DNA of 18,239 nt from assembly GCF_003344345.1 (NCBI RefSeq), contig NZ_QPIP01000028.1:1-18239 (forward strand). The letters are read 5' to 3'. Source of the DNA: Wolbachia endosymbiont of Cylisticus convexus (GTDB lineage: Bacteria > Pseudomonadota > Alphaproteobacteria > Rickettsiales > Anaplasmataceae). Within the stretch, counting starts at the first letter, position 1, and every line of letters begins with the position of its first letter. Made by a program: the position numbers and the translations under genes. Below are positions 6,151 to 14,048 of the stretch, one piece after another. The notes below the pieces were generated by a model. It ran no database searches. It was not told where the DNA came from and worked only from the letters and a program-made list of their open reading frames with translations.

Positions 6151-8242
6151 TTATCAATTGTTTAACCTGTATAAGGTTAAACTCTGCTACTAAATGAAAA
6201 GTAGAAATAACATTTGCAAGCAAAGATAACCTGTTTATTCTGAGCTCATTAGAATCACAGTTAATCTTTACACTTTCCATAAACTGATTGATAAGTGGAG
6301 CAAAACCAGCAAGTTCATCAAGCGCTGCATTAAAGTGGTTATTTTTTATCGCTTGTTTTATGTTTTTACAAGCAGTTATAGCACAATTTGATAGCGCAAT
6401 TTCCTCATTTTCAATCAAAAATCTCTTACCGTAAGATGCACTATAAGTAGTGTCATCTCTTTTCCTTACTTTGCTCATCATGTTACTGACTCTTTTGTAA
6501 GTGCCTAGAACCTGTTCACCTTCTGGCGTACTAAGATAACGATCTAATATAACAGCTTGCTTTTCTGCTGTCAGCAAATCATTAATATCAATTTTATATA
6601 GTATTGAATCTACAACATCTTGCCTTATATTTCTATTTTTTAAAATAACCTTGAACCTTTCTAAGCAGAATTTAAATACTAGCTCTGAAATTTGTTTTTC
6701 ATTTGGCTTATCAACTGGCGTTGTATTTTTATTAAATAGAAGTCTTGAACATAAAGATATTGACTTATCTATCAGCAGCCTAATTGGAATATGCAAATTA
6801 TTTTCAAGTATTGTTCTAATTATACCAATTGTCATTCTCCGCAAACCAAACTGATCATACGAACCAGAGATTTTCTCACCTGCTGCAATTAAACCAACCA
6901 AACTATCCACTTTGTCTGCAATAGCCACAGCAATCGCAGTAGGAGATTTAGGGCATTCTTGTTCCGATCCGACTGGCTTATAGTGCTCAGTTATAGCTTC
7001 TACTACTTCTTTATCTTCTTGAAAATAAGAAGCGTAATATCCACTCATTACTCCTTGCAATCCCGGAAATTCTTTCACTATCAACGTTGCAAGATCTGCC
7101 TTTGCTAAATATGCAGCACGTTCAACTTTAATTAGTGAAGCATGTGGAACAAATATTGCTACATACTTTGACAGAGCAATAATACGCTTCACTTTTTCTT
7201 CCACGCTACCAAGCAAAGCATGAAATGAAATAGAGCTCAATTTTTTGACATAGTAATCTAGGTTTTCCTTCTTGTCTTGAGATATCAAAAACTGGGCATC
7301 AACAAGACGTGCTTCTAATATTCTTTCATGGCCTTTAACAACTTCATTATTGTTAACATTTACAACAGTAACAAAATGTGAGATTTTTTGTCCATCACTT
7401 AAAGCAAGATACTTTTGCTGTGTGTTAATTATACTAAGTATTACTTCCTTCGGTAACTCTGATGATTTTACTTTACCAAATAGTACAATTGGCCATTCTA
7501 TAAGCCCCGTCAATTCATTTAGTAAATAATCATTTTTCTCAAGTTGTAAATTCTGCTCTTTTGTGAATTTATTAATCTGATCTAGTATAAATTGCTTTCT
7601 TTTGTCCAACTGGAGAATTACACTGTTTTTTTCTAGCGATTCAAAATAATCTTTAGGTGCTTTAATAGTTAATGCCGCATCACTTGAGAGAAATCGATGG
7701 CCATATGTTGTGTTAGATGCTGTGACTCCTGCAAAAGACACAGGTATTATTTCATCATTTAAAATGCATAAAATGTTTTTAATTGGCCTAACCCACCTTT
7801 CTTTTCCTTCGCCCCATCTCATGCTCTTCAACCAAGAAAAGTTTTTGAGCATTTCCTCTAGTTGATTTTTGAGGAATCCACTGATGTTAAATAGGCAGCT
7901 TTCTCTCTTAATGAAGTAAAAATCTTCATTATTTACTTTGCGAATGAGTAAATCTTCTTCACCTTTGCGATTTTTTCTCAAAAAACCTTCGATAGCACTT
8001 TTCGGTGCATTAACTCTTGGTCCTTTAATCTCATTGTTAGAATCTTTTAGCTCTAAAGCACTTATGCCATCGATAAAAAGAGCAATACGACGTGCCGTTA
8101 CAAAAACCTCCATTGATGTAAATTTTACATTATTTTTGTTAAAAATATTGACAATACAGTTCTTAACTTGAGTTGCAGCTACATTCTGCATTCTCGGTGG
8201 TATTTCTTCTGAAAGGCACTCAAATAACAACTGCAACGACAT
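6134..8242 (-). CDS. glyS: Glycyl-tRNA synthetase beta subunit
   Basis: 702 residues, normal for the bacterial beta subunit. With GlyQ it forms the alpha2beta2 enzyme that charges tRNA-Gly; the beta chain recognises the tRNA. The N-terminus SLQLLFECLSEEIPPRMQ is the usual LLxExxxEExP opening. Other family blocks are MRWGEGKERWVRPIKNILCI (~141-160), ADLATLIVKEFPGLQGVMSG, an internal IAVAIADKVDSLVGLIAAGE block, YDQFGLRRMTIGIIRTI, YKRVSNMMSK (~580) and a DALR-type anticodon-binding end (NAALDELAGFAPLINQFMES, ~636-656). It begins three bases after the glyQ stop and ends inside the start of uvrC, so the three genes are probably one transcript. Confidence 0.96.
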   Translation of the reverse strand: MSLQLLFECLSEEIPPRMQNVAATQVKNCIVNIFNKNNVKFTSMEVFVTARRIALFIDGISALELKDSNNEIKGPRVNAPKSAIEGFLRKNRKGEEDLLIRKVNNEDFYFIKRESCLFNISGFLKNQLEEMLKNFSWLKSMRWGEGKERWVRPIKNILCILNDEIIPVSFAGVTASNTTYGHRFLSSDAALTIKAPKDYFESLEKNSVILQLDKRKQFILDQINKFTKEQNLQLEKNDYLLNELTGLIEWPIVLFGKVKSSELPKEVILSIINTQQKYLALSDGQKISHFVTVVNVNNNEVVKGHERILEARLVDAQFLISQDKKENLDYYVKKLSSISFHALLGSVEEKVKRIIALSKYVAIFVPHASLIKVERAAYLAKADLATLIVKEFPGLQGVMSGYYASYFQEDKEVVEAITEHYKPVGSEQECPKSPTAIAVAIADKVDSLVGLIAAGEKISGSYDQFGLRRMTIGIIRTILENNLHIPIRLLIDKSISLCSRLLFNKNTTPVDKPNEKQISELVFKFCLERFKVILKNRNIRQDVVDSILYKIDINDLLTAEKQAVILDRYLSTPEGEQVLGTYKRVSNMMSKVRKRDDTTYSASYGKRFLIENEEIALSNCAITACKNIKQAIKNNHFNAALDELAGFAPLINQFMESVKINCDSNELRINRLSLLANVISTFHLVAEFNLIQVKQLINAQAI

Positions 8243-8245
8243 ACG

Positions 8246-9085
8246 CTATTTACTCATGTATAATTCACAACATTTTTTTGTCAGCTTTCTAACTCTACCA
8301 ATATGCGCTGTACGTTCATTGACACCAAGCACACCTCTTGCATCAAGTAGATTAAGTAGATGGCTAGTTTTAATACATTGGTCATAAGCTGCTACCGGCA
8401 ATTCTTTTTCGATAAGGAATTTACACAGTTTTTCTGTGTCCTCAAACTGCTGTTGTACTACTTTAGTATCATAATAATCAAGTGCCAGGTAAGAAAACTC
8501 ATACTCTCTTTGTTTAAAAATATCTCCATAAGTTACACCGCTATCATTCCACATTATGTCGTAAACATTATCTACACCCTGTATGCACATTGCTAAACGC
8601 TCTAATCCATATGCTACTTCACCAGGAATTATTCTGCAGTCAATGCCTCCCACTTGTTGTATATAAGTAAGTTGTGTTACTTCCATTCCGTTGCATGTAA
8701 CTTCCCAGCCAAGCCCCGATGCACCAACACTTGGATTTTCCCAATCATCTTCAATAAATTTAATATCATACTTCTCTGTAGATATGCCAAGAGCCTTTAA
8801 GCTATTTAAGTAAGCATCTTGCAAATTGCTGCCAGATGGTTTTATTATAACTTGGTATTGATGATGCTGATATAAGCGATTAGGGTTGTCACCATAGCGC
8901 CCATCTGCAGGTCTGATTACTGGTTGTAGATACGCAATTTTTGTTGGTTTTTCATCAATCGCTGACATGATTGTTGCAGGATGTAGTGTTCCAGCTCCAA
9001 CTTCAGACGTATATGGGTGAAGTATAGTACACCCTTCATCAGCCCAAAAACCTTGTAGTCCCTTTATTATATCCTGTAGATTCAC
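8246..9085 (-). CDS. glyQ: Glycyl-tRNA synthetase alpha subunit
   Basis: 279 residues, typical for the alpha chain, which holds the class II catalytic core for glycine activation. The start is a GTG (no in-frame ATG upstream), giving MNLQDIIKGLQGFWADEGCT, which aligns with the normal alphaproteobacterial N-terminus. Diagnostic blocks: YTSEVGAGTLHPATIM (25-40), YLQPVIRPADGRYGDNPNR (52-70) followed by LYQHHQYQVIIKPS, DDWENPSVGASGLGWEVT (113-130), and GEVAYGLERLAM (155-166). The stop lies three bases before the glyS ATG. The alpha/beta type of GlyRS, as opposed to the single-chain type, is normal for this group. Confidence 0.97.
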   Translation of the reverse strand: MNLQDIIKGLQGFWADEGCTILHPYTSEVGAGTLHPATIMSAIDEKPTKIAYLQPVIRPADGRYGDNPNRLYQHHQYQVIIKPSGSNLQDAYLNSLKALGISTEKYDIKFIEDDWENPSVGASGLGWEVTCNGMEVTQLTYIQQVGGIDCRIIPGEVAYGLERLAMCIQGVDNVYDIMWNDSGVTYGDIFKQREYEFSYLALDYYDTKVVQQQFEDTEKLCKFLIEKELPVAAYDQCIKTSHLLNLLDARGVLGVNERTAHIGRVRKLTKKCCELYMSK

Positions 9086-9129
9086 GCAAACTATATATCT
9101 TTTAAACTGAATATATAAGCAAATAAGTA

Positions 9130-9885
9130 CTATTCAATACTTATTTTTTTAATAGTGCCATGAAAATAGTCTCTCAAGGCTGTTGAACTTTCTTTTATAT
9201 ACTCAAGTATGCTTTTATTTAAAGCAATCGCATCATGCATAGTCAAATCGCAGAATATAAATGCAGTCAAGTACAATAAAATCACTGCATAAAACATATG
9301 AAAAATCCCTTCAAACGTGATTGATATTGCATTGTTATAACTAAGCTGTATCGTACTTATCGGCCATGGTTTTATTACTTCCACAACATTAAAAAATAAA
9401 TAAGGTATTATAAAGAAAAAGAACAAACGCATAAGATCATTAAACCAAAATGGACATTGAAGTATTGCCTTACATATACTTAAATAGAATTTACTTACAG
9501 TATAATAAATTGACATTATTGCCGGCATCGAAAGCGCAACAGTCATCACCTGTCCTGATGCTATTTGTATTACTATATTCTCATCACTGCTCGCTGAAGG
9601 GTCTTGAACGTGCAAAATAGATATTCCAACTAATTGCAGCACTAACATAACTATTGCCAACTTGGTAAAAATGGCAGCTACAACTATGCCTGAATTCGGC
9701 ATTTTATGTAGTATAAAATCACCTCCATATGCAAGCATTAATATAATGTCGATAATAAGTAATATTAGACAAGAAGACCAATAATTCTGCCAACCTGGTA
9801 AATATCCTATTCCCAAAAAAGAGCTTACTATTTTGGCAGGAAAAACCTTGCCTAGCATCTTCCCAAAAAATTTTAAAATCCCCAT
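9130..9885 (-). CDS. Conserved-type multi-pass membrane protein of unknown function
   Basis: 251 residues with about five hydrophobic segments: ~38-58 (CLILLIIDIILMLAYGG), 66-91 (IVVAAIFTKLAIVMLVLQLV), one or two within 103-138, 151-170 (RLFFFFIIPYLFF) and 188-212 (FHMFYAVILLYLTAFIF). A short amphipathic, lysine-containing N-terminus (MGILKFFGKMLGKVFP) precedes them and a charged tail of ~40 residues follows. I do not recognise the family. Several TM segments and the size recall VirB6-like or other inner-membrane proteins, but I see no defining motif. It ends 44 bp before the glyQ start on the same strand and has a plausible promoter upstream, so it may lead the glyQ-glyS-uvrC operon. Confidence 0.7.
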   Translation of the reverse strand: MGILKFFGKMLGKVFPAKIVSSFLGIGYLPGWQNYWSSCLILLIIDIILMLAYGGDFILHKMPNSGIVVAAIFTKLAIVMLVLQLVGISILHVQDPSASSDENIVIQIASGQVMTVALSMPAIMSIYYTVSKFYLSICKAILQCPFWFNDLMRLFFFFIIPYLFFNVVEVIKPWPISTIQLSYNNAISITFEGIFHMFYAVILLYLTAFIFCDLTMHDAIALNKSILEYIKESSTALRDYFHGTIKKISIE

Positions 9886-9913
9886 GTCCTAAGTAATACT
9901 TGGTTTATATTCT

Positions 9914-9944
9914 TTACAATACTGCATTGTAATGGACTTATCAA
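9914..9944 (-). promoter_or_regulatory. Predicted promoter for the membrane protein-glyQ-glyS-uvrC run
   Basis: On the minus strand TTGATA (9944-9939, 5/6), a 17-bp spacer and TATTGT (9921-9916, 4/6) lie about 30-60 bases upstream of the ATG at 9885. The palindrome TTACAAT(N5)ATTGTAA (9914-9932) overlaps the -10 box and spacer and could be a regulator site or chance. Confidence 0.4.
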
Positions 9945-9987
9945 TACACTTCTTGCATAGAAAAAAGGCAAATAGTTAAAAATGACC

Positions 9988-11270
9988 GTATCTGAACAGA
10001 CAATGGCGTTAACTTAAGAGAATACATTAGCAAATTCTCCTAAAGATATGATGTCGTTTAAGCTTATCTACTTTAGTGCGGCTATACAATCTTCCCGGTC
10101 GGATCTTAACTTTAGCGCGTATACTTAAAAAGGTCTTGAAAGTTTTTTGGTGCAACAAGCACTTGATAAAGTTTCTGCCTAATCAAACCAAATAAAACTG
10201 AAAAATTTAAACGATACTCAGCAATTTGATCTGGGTTCCAAGGCCCTTGTGCATCACACATATGAATATTGCACATTTGCCCAAAATTCTTGTCTCTAAA
10301 TTTATCCCAGAAAAATTCTCTATCCTACTTTGAGCCGTTTATAGCACTCCTCTATGTACCACCTTAATAGATAAGCTCTACTGATATCTTCCAAAGTCTC
10401 GATCAAAAAACTCTGTTTCTCCATTGGCTAATGTCAGCACTATAACTCTTACTTTTTGTCCTTTCATTTTATTTTTTAGCTTTTCATTTTCCAATATAAA
10501 ATCAAAATCTAATTCGCCCATAGCTTACTATAATTTCTTTTTTGCAAGCGAAAAATAAAGTTTACTTTCAAATCATAATGCTGCTGAATGAATTTTACTG
10601 AACACGATCATAGATAAATAATTTGATTTAACAAACGCATTTGAGTAATAACTTCGGGTAATTGCTCTTCTGCCAGTATTTGCTCACCTACATTCCAAGC
10701 GGCAAGACGAGCACTGCAAATCAGTGAAATACATAAATCAACAAACAAATTGCCAATGGTGCCTGTTGTTCCATTTGGTTTAAAACAGCCAAACTCGGAT
10801 ATGATTTCTTCGGAGTTGGGTAATCTCATCCATCTACTGCAATAAGTCTATAACCTCTCCAAATTCAGGTTCATCCTGATAGGCTGTTCGGATGCTTAAA
10901 TTCTTGAAATATATCTTGCTTTAGAGAAAGCTTGCTTTGAAGGTACATGTCAACGGCTCCATAAGTTCACATTCTATTCCCAAACTTTTTTTAACTAACT
11001 TTAAAATCATAGAAAATACTGTCGAAAAAGGAAGTTTTCTTGTTCGTGTGAAACTGTTTTTTCCAATATAATGGATTTTCTGAAAAGTTTTCGAGTATAT
11101 TGCATTTTTTATTTGTAAGATAAGATTTTTTCCTTTTTGCATGTCTCACCTAAAAAAGACACATTTTAAACTTTTTTATTGAAATAAAATAGAAACAAAA
11201 GTCCTGTCTCTTGTAGTATTTTACTCCTTAATATCTCCCCTTAAGTTGACGCCATTGCCTGAACAGATAC
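9988..11270 (-). mobile_element. Decayed IS4-family insertion sequence with 31-bp terminal inverted repeats
   Basis: GTATCTGAACAGACAATGGC at 9988 (arm to 10018) and its reverse complement ending at 11270 (11240-11270) match over 31 bp with four mismatches. They bracket 1.28 kb that contains all parts of one minus-strand transposase, with the true start close inside one end, so the whole element is present. It fills most of the otherwise gene-free stretch 9886-11382. No clear target duplication was found by eye. Confidence 0.75.
10118..11142 (-). pseudogene. IS4-family transposase, multiply frameshifted
   Basis: The fragments read in order along the minus strand. ATG at 11142 with AGGTGAG upstream opens MQKGKNLILQIKNAIYSKTF and continues to RKLPFSTVFSMILKLVKKSL, an IS4-type N-terminus, until a shift near 10921. 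Then come PSKQAFSKARY, GYRLIAVDG (around 10855-10830; first catalytic Asp), and in another frame MRLPNSEEIISEFGCFKPNG with GEQILAEEQLPEVITQMR. After a large gap, KVRVIVLTLANGETEF (~10470-10410) and YLLRWYIEECYKRLK (~10375-10330) follow; the latter, after restoring one missing base, gives the full Y-x2-R-x3-E-x6-K signature of IS4. The end reads ENFSGINLETRILGKCAIFI and GPWNPDQIAEYRLNFSVLFG. At least five frame breaks make it non-functional. Confidence 0.8.
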
Positions 11271-11338
11271 CTTCTCACAAGTATGTAAACGTCTATTTTT
11301 TTAGGCAACTTCTATAATAAGTTTAAGTAATTAACACT

Positions 11339-11374
11339 AAAAAAAATGAAGGGCAGACTTATTTAGTCTACCCC
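11339..11374 (-). terminator. Rho-independent terminator of the 218-residue membrane protein gene
   Basis: On the minus strand GGGTAGAC (11373-11366), a 7-base loop and GTCTGCCC (11358-11351) make an 8-bp stem with one G-T pair, followed by TTCATTTTTTTT. It begins about 10 bp after the stop codon at 11383. Confidence 0.75.
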
Positions 11375-11382
11375 TTTTATAC

Positions 11383-12039
11383 TTAGTTGTTTAATAATTT
11401 TTCTGGCTCTTCGTGTTTAACTTCTAGTGATTTTAAAATTGAGCTTGGCACAAATTCGATGGTTAGTCTTTTAGCATCATTTTCTTCAGCGCCTAAACCT
11501 AACGTTTTTAACTTTTCTTTATCTTTATGTATTAATTCATACTCACCTTTATCATTTTTCCTTCCTACTGAATTTATCCTTAATAATACATCATTGTTAT
11601 CCATTTCCTTACCTGCAGCAGTAATGTAGTAACTGTTACTTCCGAAGTTAAAATCTATACGATACTCATCGGAGATAACACTGCCATCTTGATTCTTATT
11701 TTGGTTGTGTGTTTTGATATACTCAAAATCTTCATCTTTTACTTTCGCAAATAGATCTCCTTCATTACTTCTAATAACAATTCTCGAAGCTTTAGGCTCA
11801 GATATGTCATTGTTTTTGATGATGGAATATATTGCTAAACTAACCAGTGCAACAGCAACAAATACTAAAACACTTATTCCAAGTGGTGTAGCTGCAAAAA
11901 CTGCAAGTGGCGCTAAAATCGAAGTTGAAGATACCCAATATGGAACTGAAAGTGCTGTTACTGCACTTATGACACATAGAGAAGTAAGTGCTGCAAGTGC
12001 AATGTTTGTTTTGTGACGGTGGTTTTTAAAAATTGACAT
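11383..12039 (-). CDS. Hypothetical two-TM membrane protein
   Basis: 218 residues; ATG at 12039 with AGAGGT about five bases upstream. Residues 12-36 (IALAALTSLCVISAVTALSV) and 41-73 (ILAPLAVFAATPLGISVLVF, then VAVALVSLAIYSII) are two hydrophobic segments joined by a short polar turn, suggesting a membrane hairpin. Residues ~74-218 form a hydrophilic, charged domain (IVIRSNEGDLFAKVKDEDFE, later RLTIEFVPSSILKSLEVKHE) without a motif I recognise. This architecture, two N-terminal TM helices plus a soluble tail, is common in small Wolbachia-specific proteins; function unknown. It has its own strong promoter and terminator and so is probably a single-gene unit, not part of a dut operon. Confidence 0.75.
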   Translation of the reverse strand: MSIFKNHRHKTNIALAALTSLCVISAVTALSVPYWVSSTSILAPLAVFAATPLGISVLVFVAVALVSLAIYSIIKNNDISEPKASRIVIRSNEGDLFAKVKDEDFEYIKTHNQNKNQDGSVISDEYRIDFNFGSNSYYITAAGKEMDNNDVLLRINSVGRKNDKGEYELIHKDKEKLKTLGLGAEENDAKRLTIEFVPSSILKSLEVKHEEPEKLLNN

Positions 12040-12074
12040 AATTACCTCTTAAAATAAATTAATAATATATTAAT

Positions 12075-12103
12075 ATTATATATGAAGAAATCAGTATAAT
12101 CAA
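12075..12103 (-). promoter_or_regulatory. Predicted promoter for the 218-residue gene
   Basis: On the minus strand TTGATT (12103-12098, 4/6), a 17-bp spacer and a perfect TATAAT (12080-12075) lead to a start near 12068, about 29 bases before the ATG. The -10 box lies in a very A/T-rich partly palindromic stretch (12060-12082). Confidence 0.6.
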
Positions 12104-12118
12104 CTTATATATAATAAA

Positions 12119-12580
12119 CTACCTACCGCTTGAGCCAAAGCCCCCTGCATTGCGGTCAGTTTCTTCCGCATAGAATTCTTCTGTATTGTTCCAAATTATC
12201 TGAGGTACAGGAGTGATAAGGATTTGTGCGATTCTATCTCCTCTTTTTATCTCATACGACTGATTACTTAGATTAATTAGGCAAACTTTAACTTCACCTC
12301 GATAATCAGAGTCTATAGTGCCTGGAGAATTTAAGACAGTGATTCCATGTTTTGCAGCAAGTCCAGAACGTGGGCGGACTTGCCCCTCAAAATCGTTTGG
12401 TATTACAATCACAATTCCAGTTGGAATAAGTAATCTTTCAAGTGGATTTAAAATAATAGTATTGTCCAATGCAGCATAAAGATCCATGCCAGCACTCTGC
12501 ATAGTTGCATAACAGGGAAGAGGCAGGCTTTCGCCATGTGATAACTTTTTTATTTCTACTTTAATTTTATCTCTTTGCAT
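12119..12580 (-). CDS. dut: Deoxyuridine 5'-triphosphate nucleotidohydrolase (dUTPase)
   Basis: 153 residues, the usual size of the trimeric dUTPase, which hydrolyses dUTP to dUMP and pyrophosphate, keeping uracil out of DNA and feeding dTMP synthesis. All five motifs are present: AGMDLYA (30-36), RPRSGLAAK (69-77), GTIDSDYRGEV (87-97, with the Asp that activates water and the Tyr that excludes ribose), RGDRIAQILI (113-122) and the C-terminal lid RNAGGFGSSGR (143-153). The ATG at 12580 has GGTGA six bases upstream. It lies 79 bp ahead of the 218-residue gene on the same strand. Confidence 0.97.
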   Translation of the reverse strand: MQRDKIKVEIKKLSHGESLPLPCYATMQSAGMDLYAALDNTIILNPLERLLIPTGIVIVIPNDFEGQVRPRSGLAAKHGITVLNSPGTIDSDYRGEVKVCLINLSNQSYEIKRGDRIAQILITPVPQIIWNNTEEFYAEETDRNAGGFGSSGR

Positions 12581-12606
12581 TTTTATTCACCAGTTATGAA
12601 AATTTG

Positions 12607-12634
12607 ATTGTAGCATGTAAATTATACCTGCAAA
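12607..12634 (-). promoter_or_regulatory. Possible dut promoter
   Basis: On the minus strand TTTGCA (12634-12629, 4/6), 16 bp and TACAAT (12612-12607, 5/6) lie about 30 bp before the dut ATG. A perfect TATAAT also occurs at 12626-12621 but lacks a well-placed -35. One of the two is probably used. Confidence 0.35.
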
Positions 12635-12649
12635 AGATAAGAAAACTAC

Positions 12650-12679
12650 TTGACAAATGTTGCCAACTTTCCTTATTAT
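12650..12679 (+). promoter_or_regulatory. Promoter-like sequence facing a gene-free stretch
   Basis: A perfect TTGACA (12650-12655), an 18-bp spacer and TATTAT (12674-12679, 5/6). The only frame that would be read is weak (a TTG-started 66-codon frame coincides with the -35 box itself), so it might drive a small RNA or be fortuitous. Confidence 0.3.
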
Positions 12680-12960
12680 GACATTAAGGGTATTTATGAC
12701 TCAAAACTTGTTTTTGACCTGCAGGCTCAACAACAAAAATTCAGTAAAAAACTTAGGGTGCTTATTGGCGGATTACATAAAATTATAGCGGCTGCATGTC
12801 TTTTTTATTTTTTCTACATTCAGCCAAAACGCGCTTATTTTAAGCGTTAGCACATTATTACAGCGCCAGTTTAAATTATTAAACTCACTACGTGGGGGTT
12901 CTTTTGCCTTTTTTTCAATGAGTAAATTTATTAATATTTATAACTAAAAGAGCCCATAAA
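12680..12960 (+). other. Non-coding or decayed stretch, possibly a recurrent Wolbachia sequence
   Basis: Two adjacent frames are open without a start or ribosome site: one ends IQPKRAYFKR at 12850, the next (12789-12954) reads SVSTLLLQRQFKLLNSLRGG and SFAFFSMSKFINIYN. I recall similar peptide strings from many Wolbachia loci, which would mean a repeated sequence, but this is memory and not a search. CGCTTA/TAAGCG (~12833-12847) forms a short hairpin. Nothing here supports a functional protein. The following 12961-13104 holds only the CCAGTG repeat fragment and A/T-rich DNA. Confidence 0.35.
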
Positions 12961-12963
12961 GAG

Positions 12964-12980
12964 CCAGTGCTTGACACTGG
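12964..12980. repeat. Core fragment of the interspersed palindromic repeat
   Basis: CCAGTGCTTGACACTGG is the 17-bp palindromic core shared with the larger hairpin elements, here alone followed by AATC. Confidence 0.6.
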
Positions 12981-13104
12981 AATCTATTTTTAAAAACAGA
13001 TCCTAACTATGCTGGAATTGTTTTAAGTGTCGTAGTACGAATTTTTTACTTCGGTAGTTTTTTTGTTGTCATTATAATCATAAAAGTAGTTGAGGTTAAT
13101 TAAT

Positions 13105-13398
13105 ATGAAAATTTTTACGAAAAACTTTAAAGCTAAGGAAAAAAAGCTAGAAGAGTTCAATGAAGAAATAGAAGACATAGCAGCTGTAGCTCAAGATAGG
13201 TTTGCGCATGAACTTGAAAATATTGCATATGAAAGTGTGCAGAAATTTCGCAGTCTACTTGCTAAGGAGATAAACTCCACTTTCAATAACATTCATTCTC
13301 AGAATGTCAATCTACTAAAATCCGGCTTAGTAAACTTGATCAATAAAAAAGGAGAAACAGCTTTAATACGTTCTCTTCTCAATATACTCGTACGATAG
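13105..13398 (+). CDS. Small hypothetical protein ahead of the GTA-like genes
   Basis: 97 residues from ATG 13105, chosen over the in-frame TTG at 13090 because GAGG (13092-13095) sits nine bases before the ATG. The product is Lys/Glu-rich and almost entirely helical in character, with a likely coiled coil over ~10-60 (KEKKLEEFNEEIEDIAAVAQ and following) and a more hydrophobic end (LVNLINKKGETALIRSLLNI). There is no membrane segment. I do not recognise it. It lies 100 bp upstream of the g6-like gene on the same strand; the imperfect palindrome between them may separate the two transcripts, so membership of the GTA cluster is only possible. Confidence 0.6.
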   Translation: MKIFTKNFKAKEKKLEEFNEEIEDIAAVAQDRFAHELENIAYESVQKFRSLLAKEINSTFNNIHSQNVNLLKSGLVNLINKKGETALIRSLLNILVR

Positions 13399-13430
13399 AA
13401 TTGCTGCTGCAACTTAATATTGAGTGATAA

Positions 13431-13476
13431 CTAAAATAAGTAAGATTTTTTCATGGATAAGTCTTACTCATTTTAG
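13431..13476. other. 15-bp-arm palindrome between the 97-residue gene and the g6-like gene
   Basis: CTAAAATAAGTAAGA (13431-13445) and TCTTACTCATTTTAG (13462-13476) pair over 15 bp with one mismatch and a 16-base loop. There is no trailing T run, though TTTTTT follows the left arm. It may be a weak terminator or an operator for the downstream genes, whose start is 25 bp away. Confidence 0.5.
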
Positions 13477-13501
13477 CTATATATAGAAAAGGAGGGTTAT
13501 T

Positions 13502-14032
13502 ATGTCAACAAGACCAAAGTATCCAATTATAAATGTACAACGTAAATCTAAGCCTAAATCTTTTCCAGTTACTTTAGAAGAGGTTAAATCTTTTTTACGC
13601 ATTGAAAATGATCAAGATGATAAGTTGATTTCAAGTTTTATTTTTATGGCAACTGATTATGCTCAGTGGCATATGGAAAAGTCACTGGTAAAGCAAACGT
13701 GGCAAGTTTCATATGAAGGTTATATACCTCGTAGAATCTATTTAAGTTATGGTCCTGTGAACAAAATAATATTGGCTACTGATAAAAATCGAAAACTTAG
13801 TTATTATTTTAGTGATGTAGGGAGCTATATTGAATTTTTCAATTATTTGAGCATAATAAGGGCTGATGTTGTATACGAAGCTGGTTATGACAGCGTTCCT
13901 GAACAAATAAAGCTGGGTATTATGCAGCATGTTTCTGCTCTTTATAAAAATCGTGAATCAGAAGTAAGTAGCCATTTGTCTGAAGTAAAGAAGGTATATT
14001 CTCCGTTTCGCGAACCAAAGGTTGTTTTATAG
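13502..14032 (+). CDS. Head-tail adaptor, RcGTA g6-like (phiE125 gp8 / gp6-like connector family)
   Basis: 176 residues; ATG at 13502 with GGAGG six bases upstream. The pattern PVTLEEVKSFLRIENDQDDK (22-41), then ISSFIFMATDYAQWHMEKSL with QTWQVSYEG, a central beta-rich part (RRIYLSYGPVNKIILATDKN) and VVYEAGYDSVPEQIKLGIMQ with HVSALYKNRE is that of the phage head-tail connector family that includes phiE125 gp8 and gene-transfer-agent g6. In particles it forms the ring below the portal. The close (VYSPFREPKVVL) matches the family's usual end, so the gene looks intact. Downstream, in the same order as in RcGTA but without g7, come g8- and g9-like genes. Family membership is confident; the GTA rather than prophage origin rests on the neighbours. 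Confidence 0.8.
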   Translation: MSTRPKYPIINVQRKSKPKSFPVTLEEVKSFLRIENDQDDKLISSFIFMATDYAQWHMEKSLVKQTWQVSYEGYIPRRIYLSYGPVNKIILATDKNRKLSYYFSDVGSYIEFFNYLSIIRADVVYEAGYDSVPEQIKLGIMQHVSALYKNRESEVSSHLSEVKKVYSPFREPKVVL

Positions 14033-14048
14033 ATAATTTCTACCACAT

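Noticed and set aside
6651..8596. Plus-strand frames opposite glyS and glyQ (67, 77 and 78 codons)
   Set aside because: Antisense shadows of well-identified genes.
11387..12016. Plus-strand frames of 80 and 103 codons opposite the membrane protein gene
   Set aside because: The minus-strand frame has ribosome site, promoter, terminator and sensible TM structure; these do not.
12650..12850. 66-codon plus-strand frame starting TTG
   Set aside because: No ribosome site, the start coincides with a TTGACA box, and the sequence continues in another frame as a likely repeat.
13742..13930. 62-codon minus-strand frame opposite the g6-like gene, and the 79-codon one at 15651-15890
   Set aside because: Antisense to genes with clear coding character.
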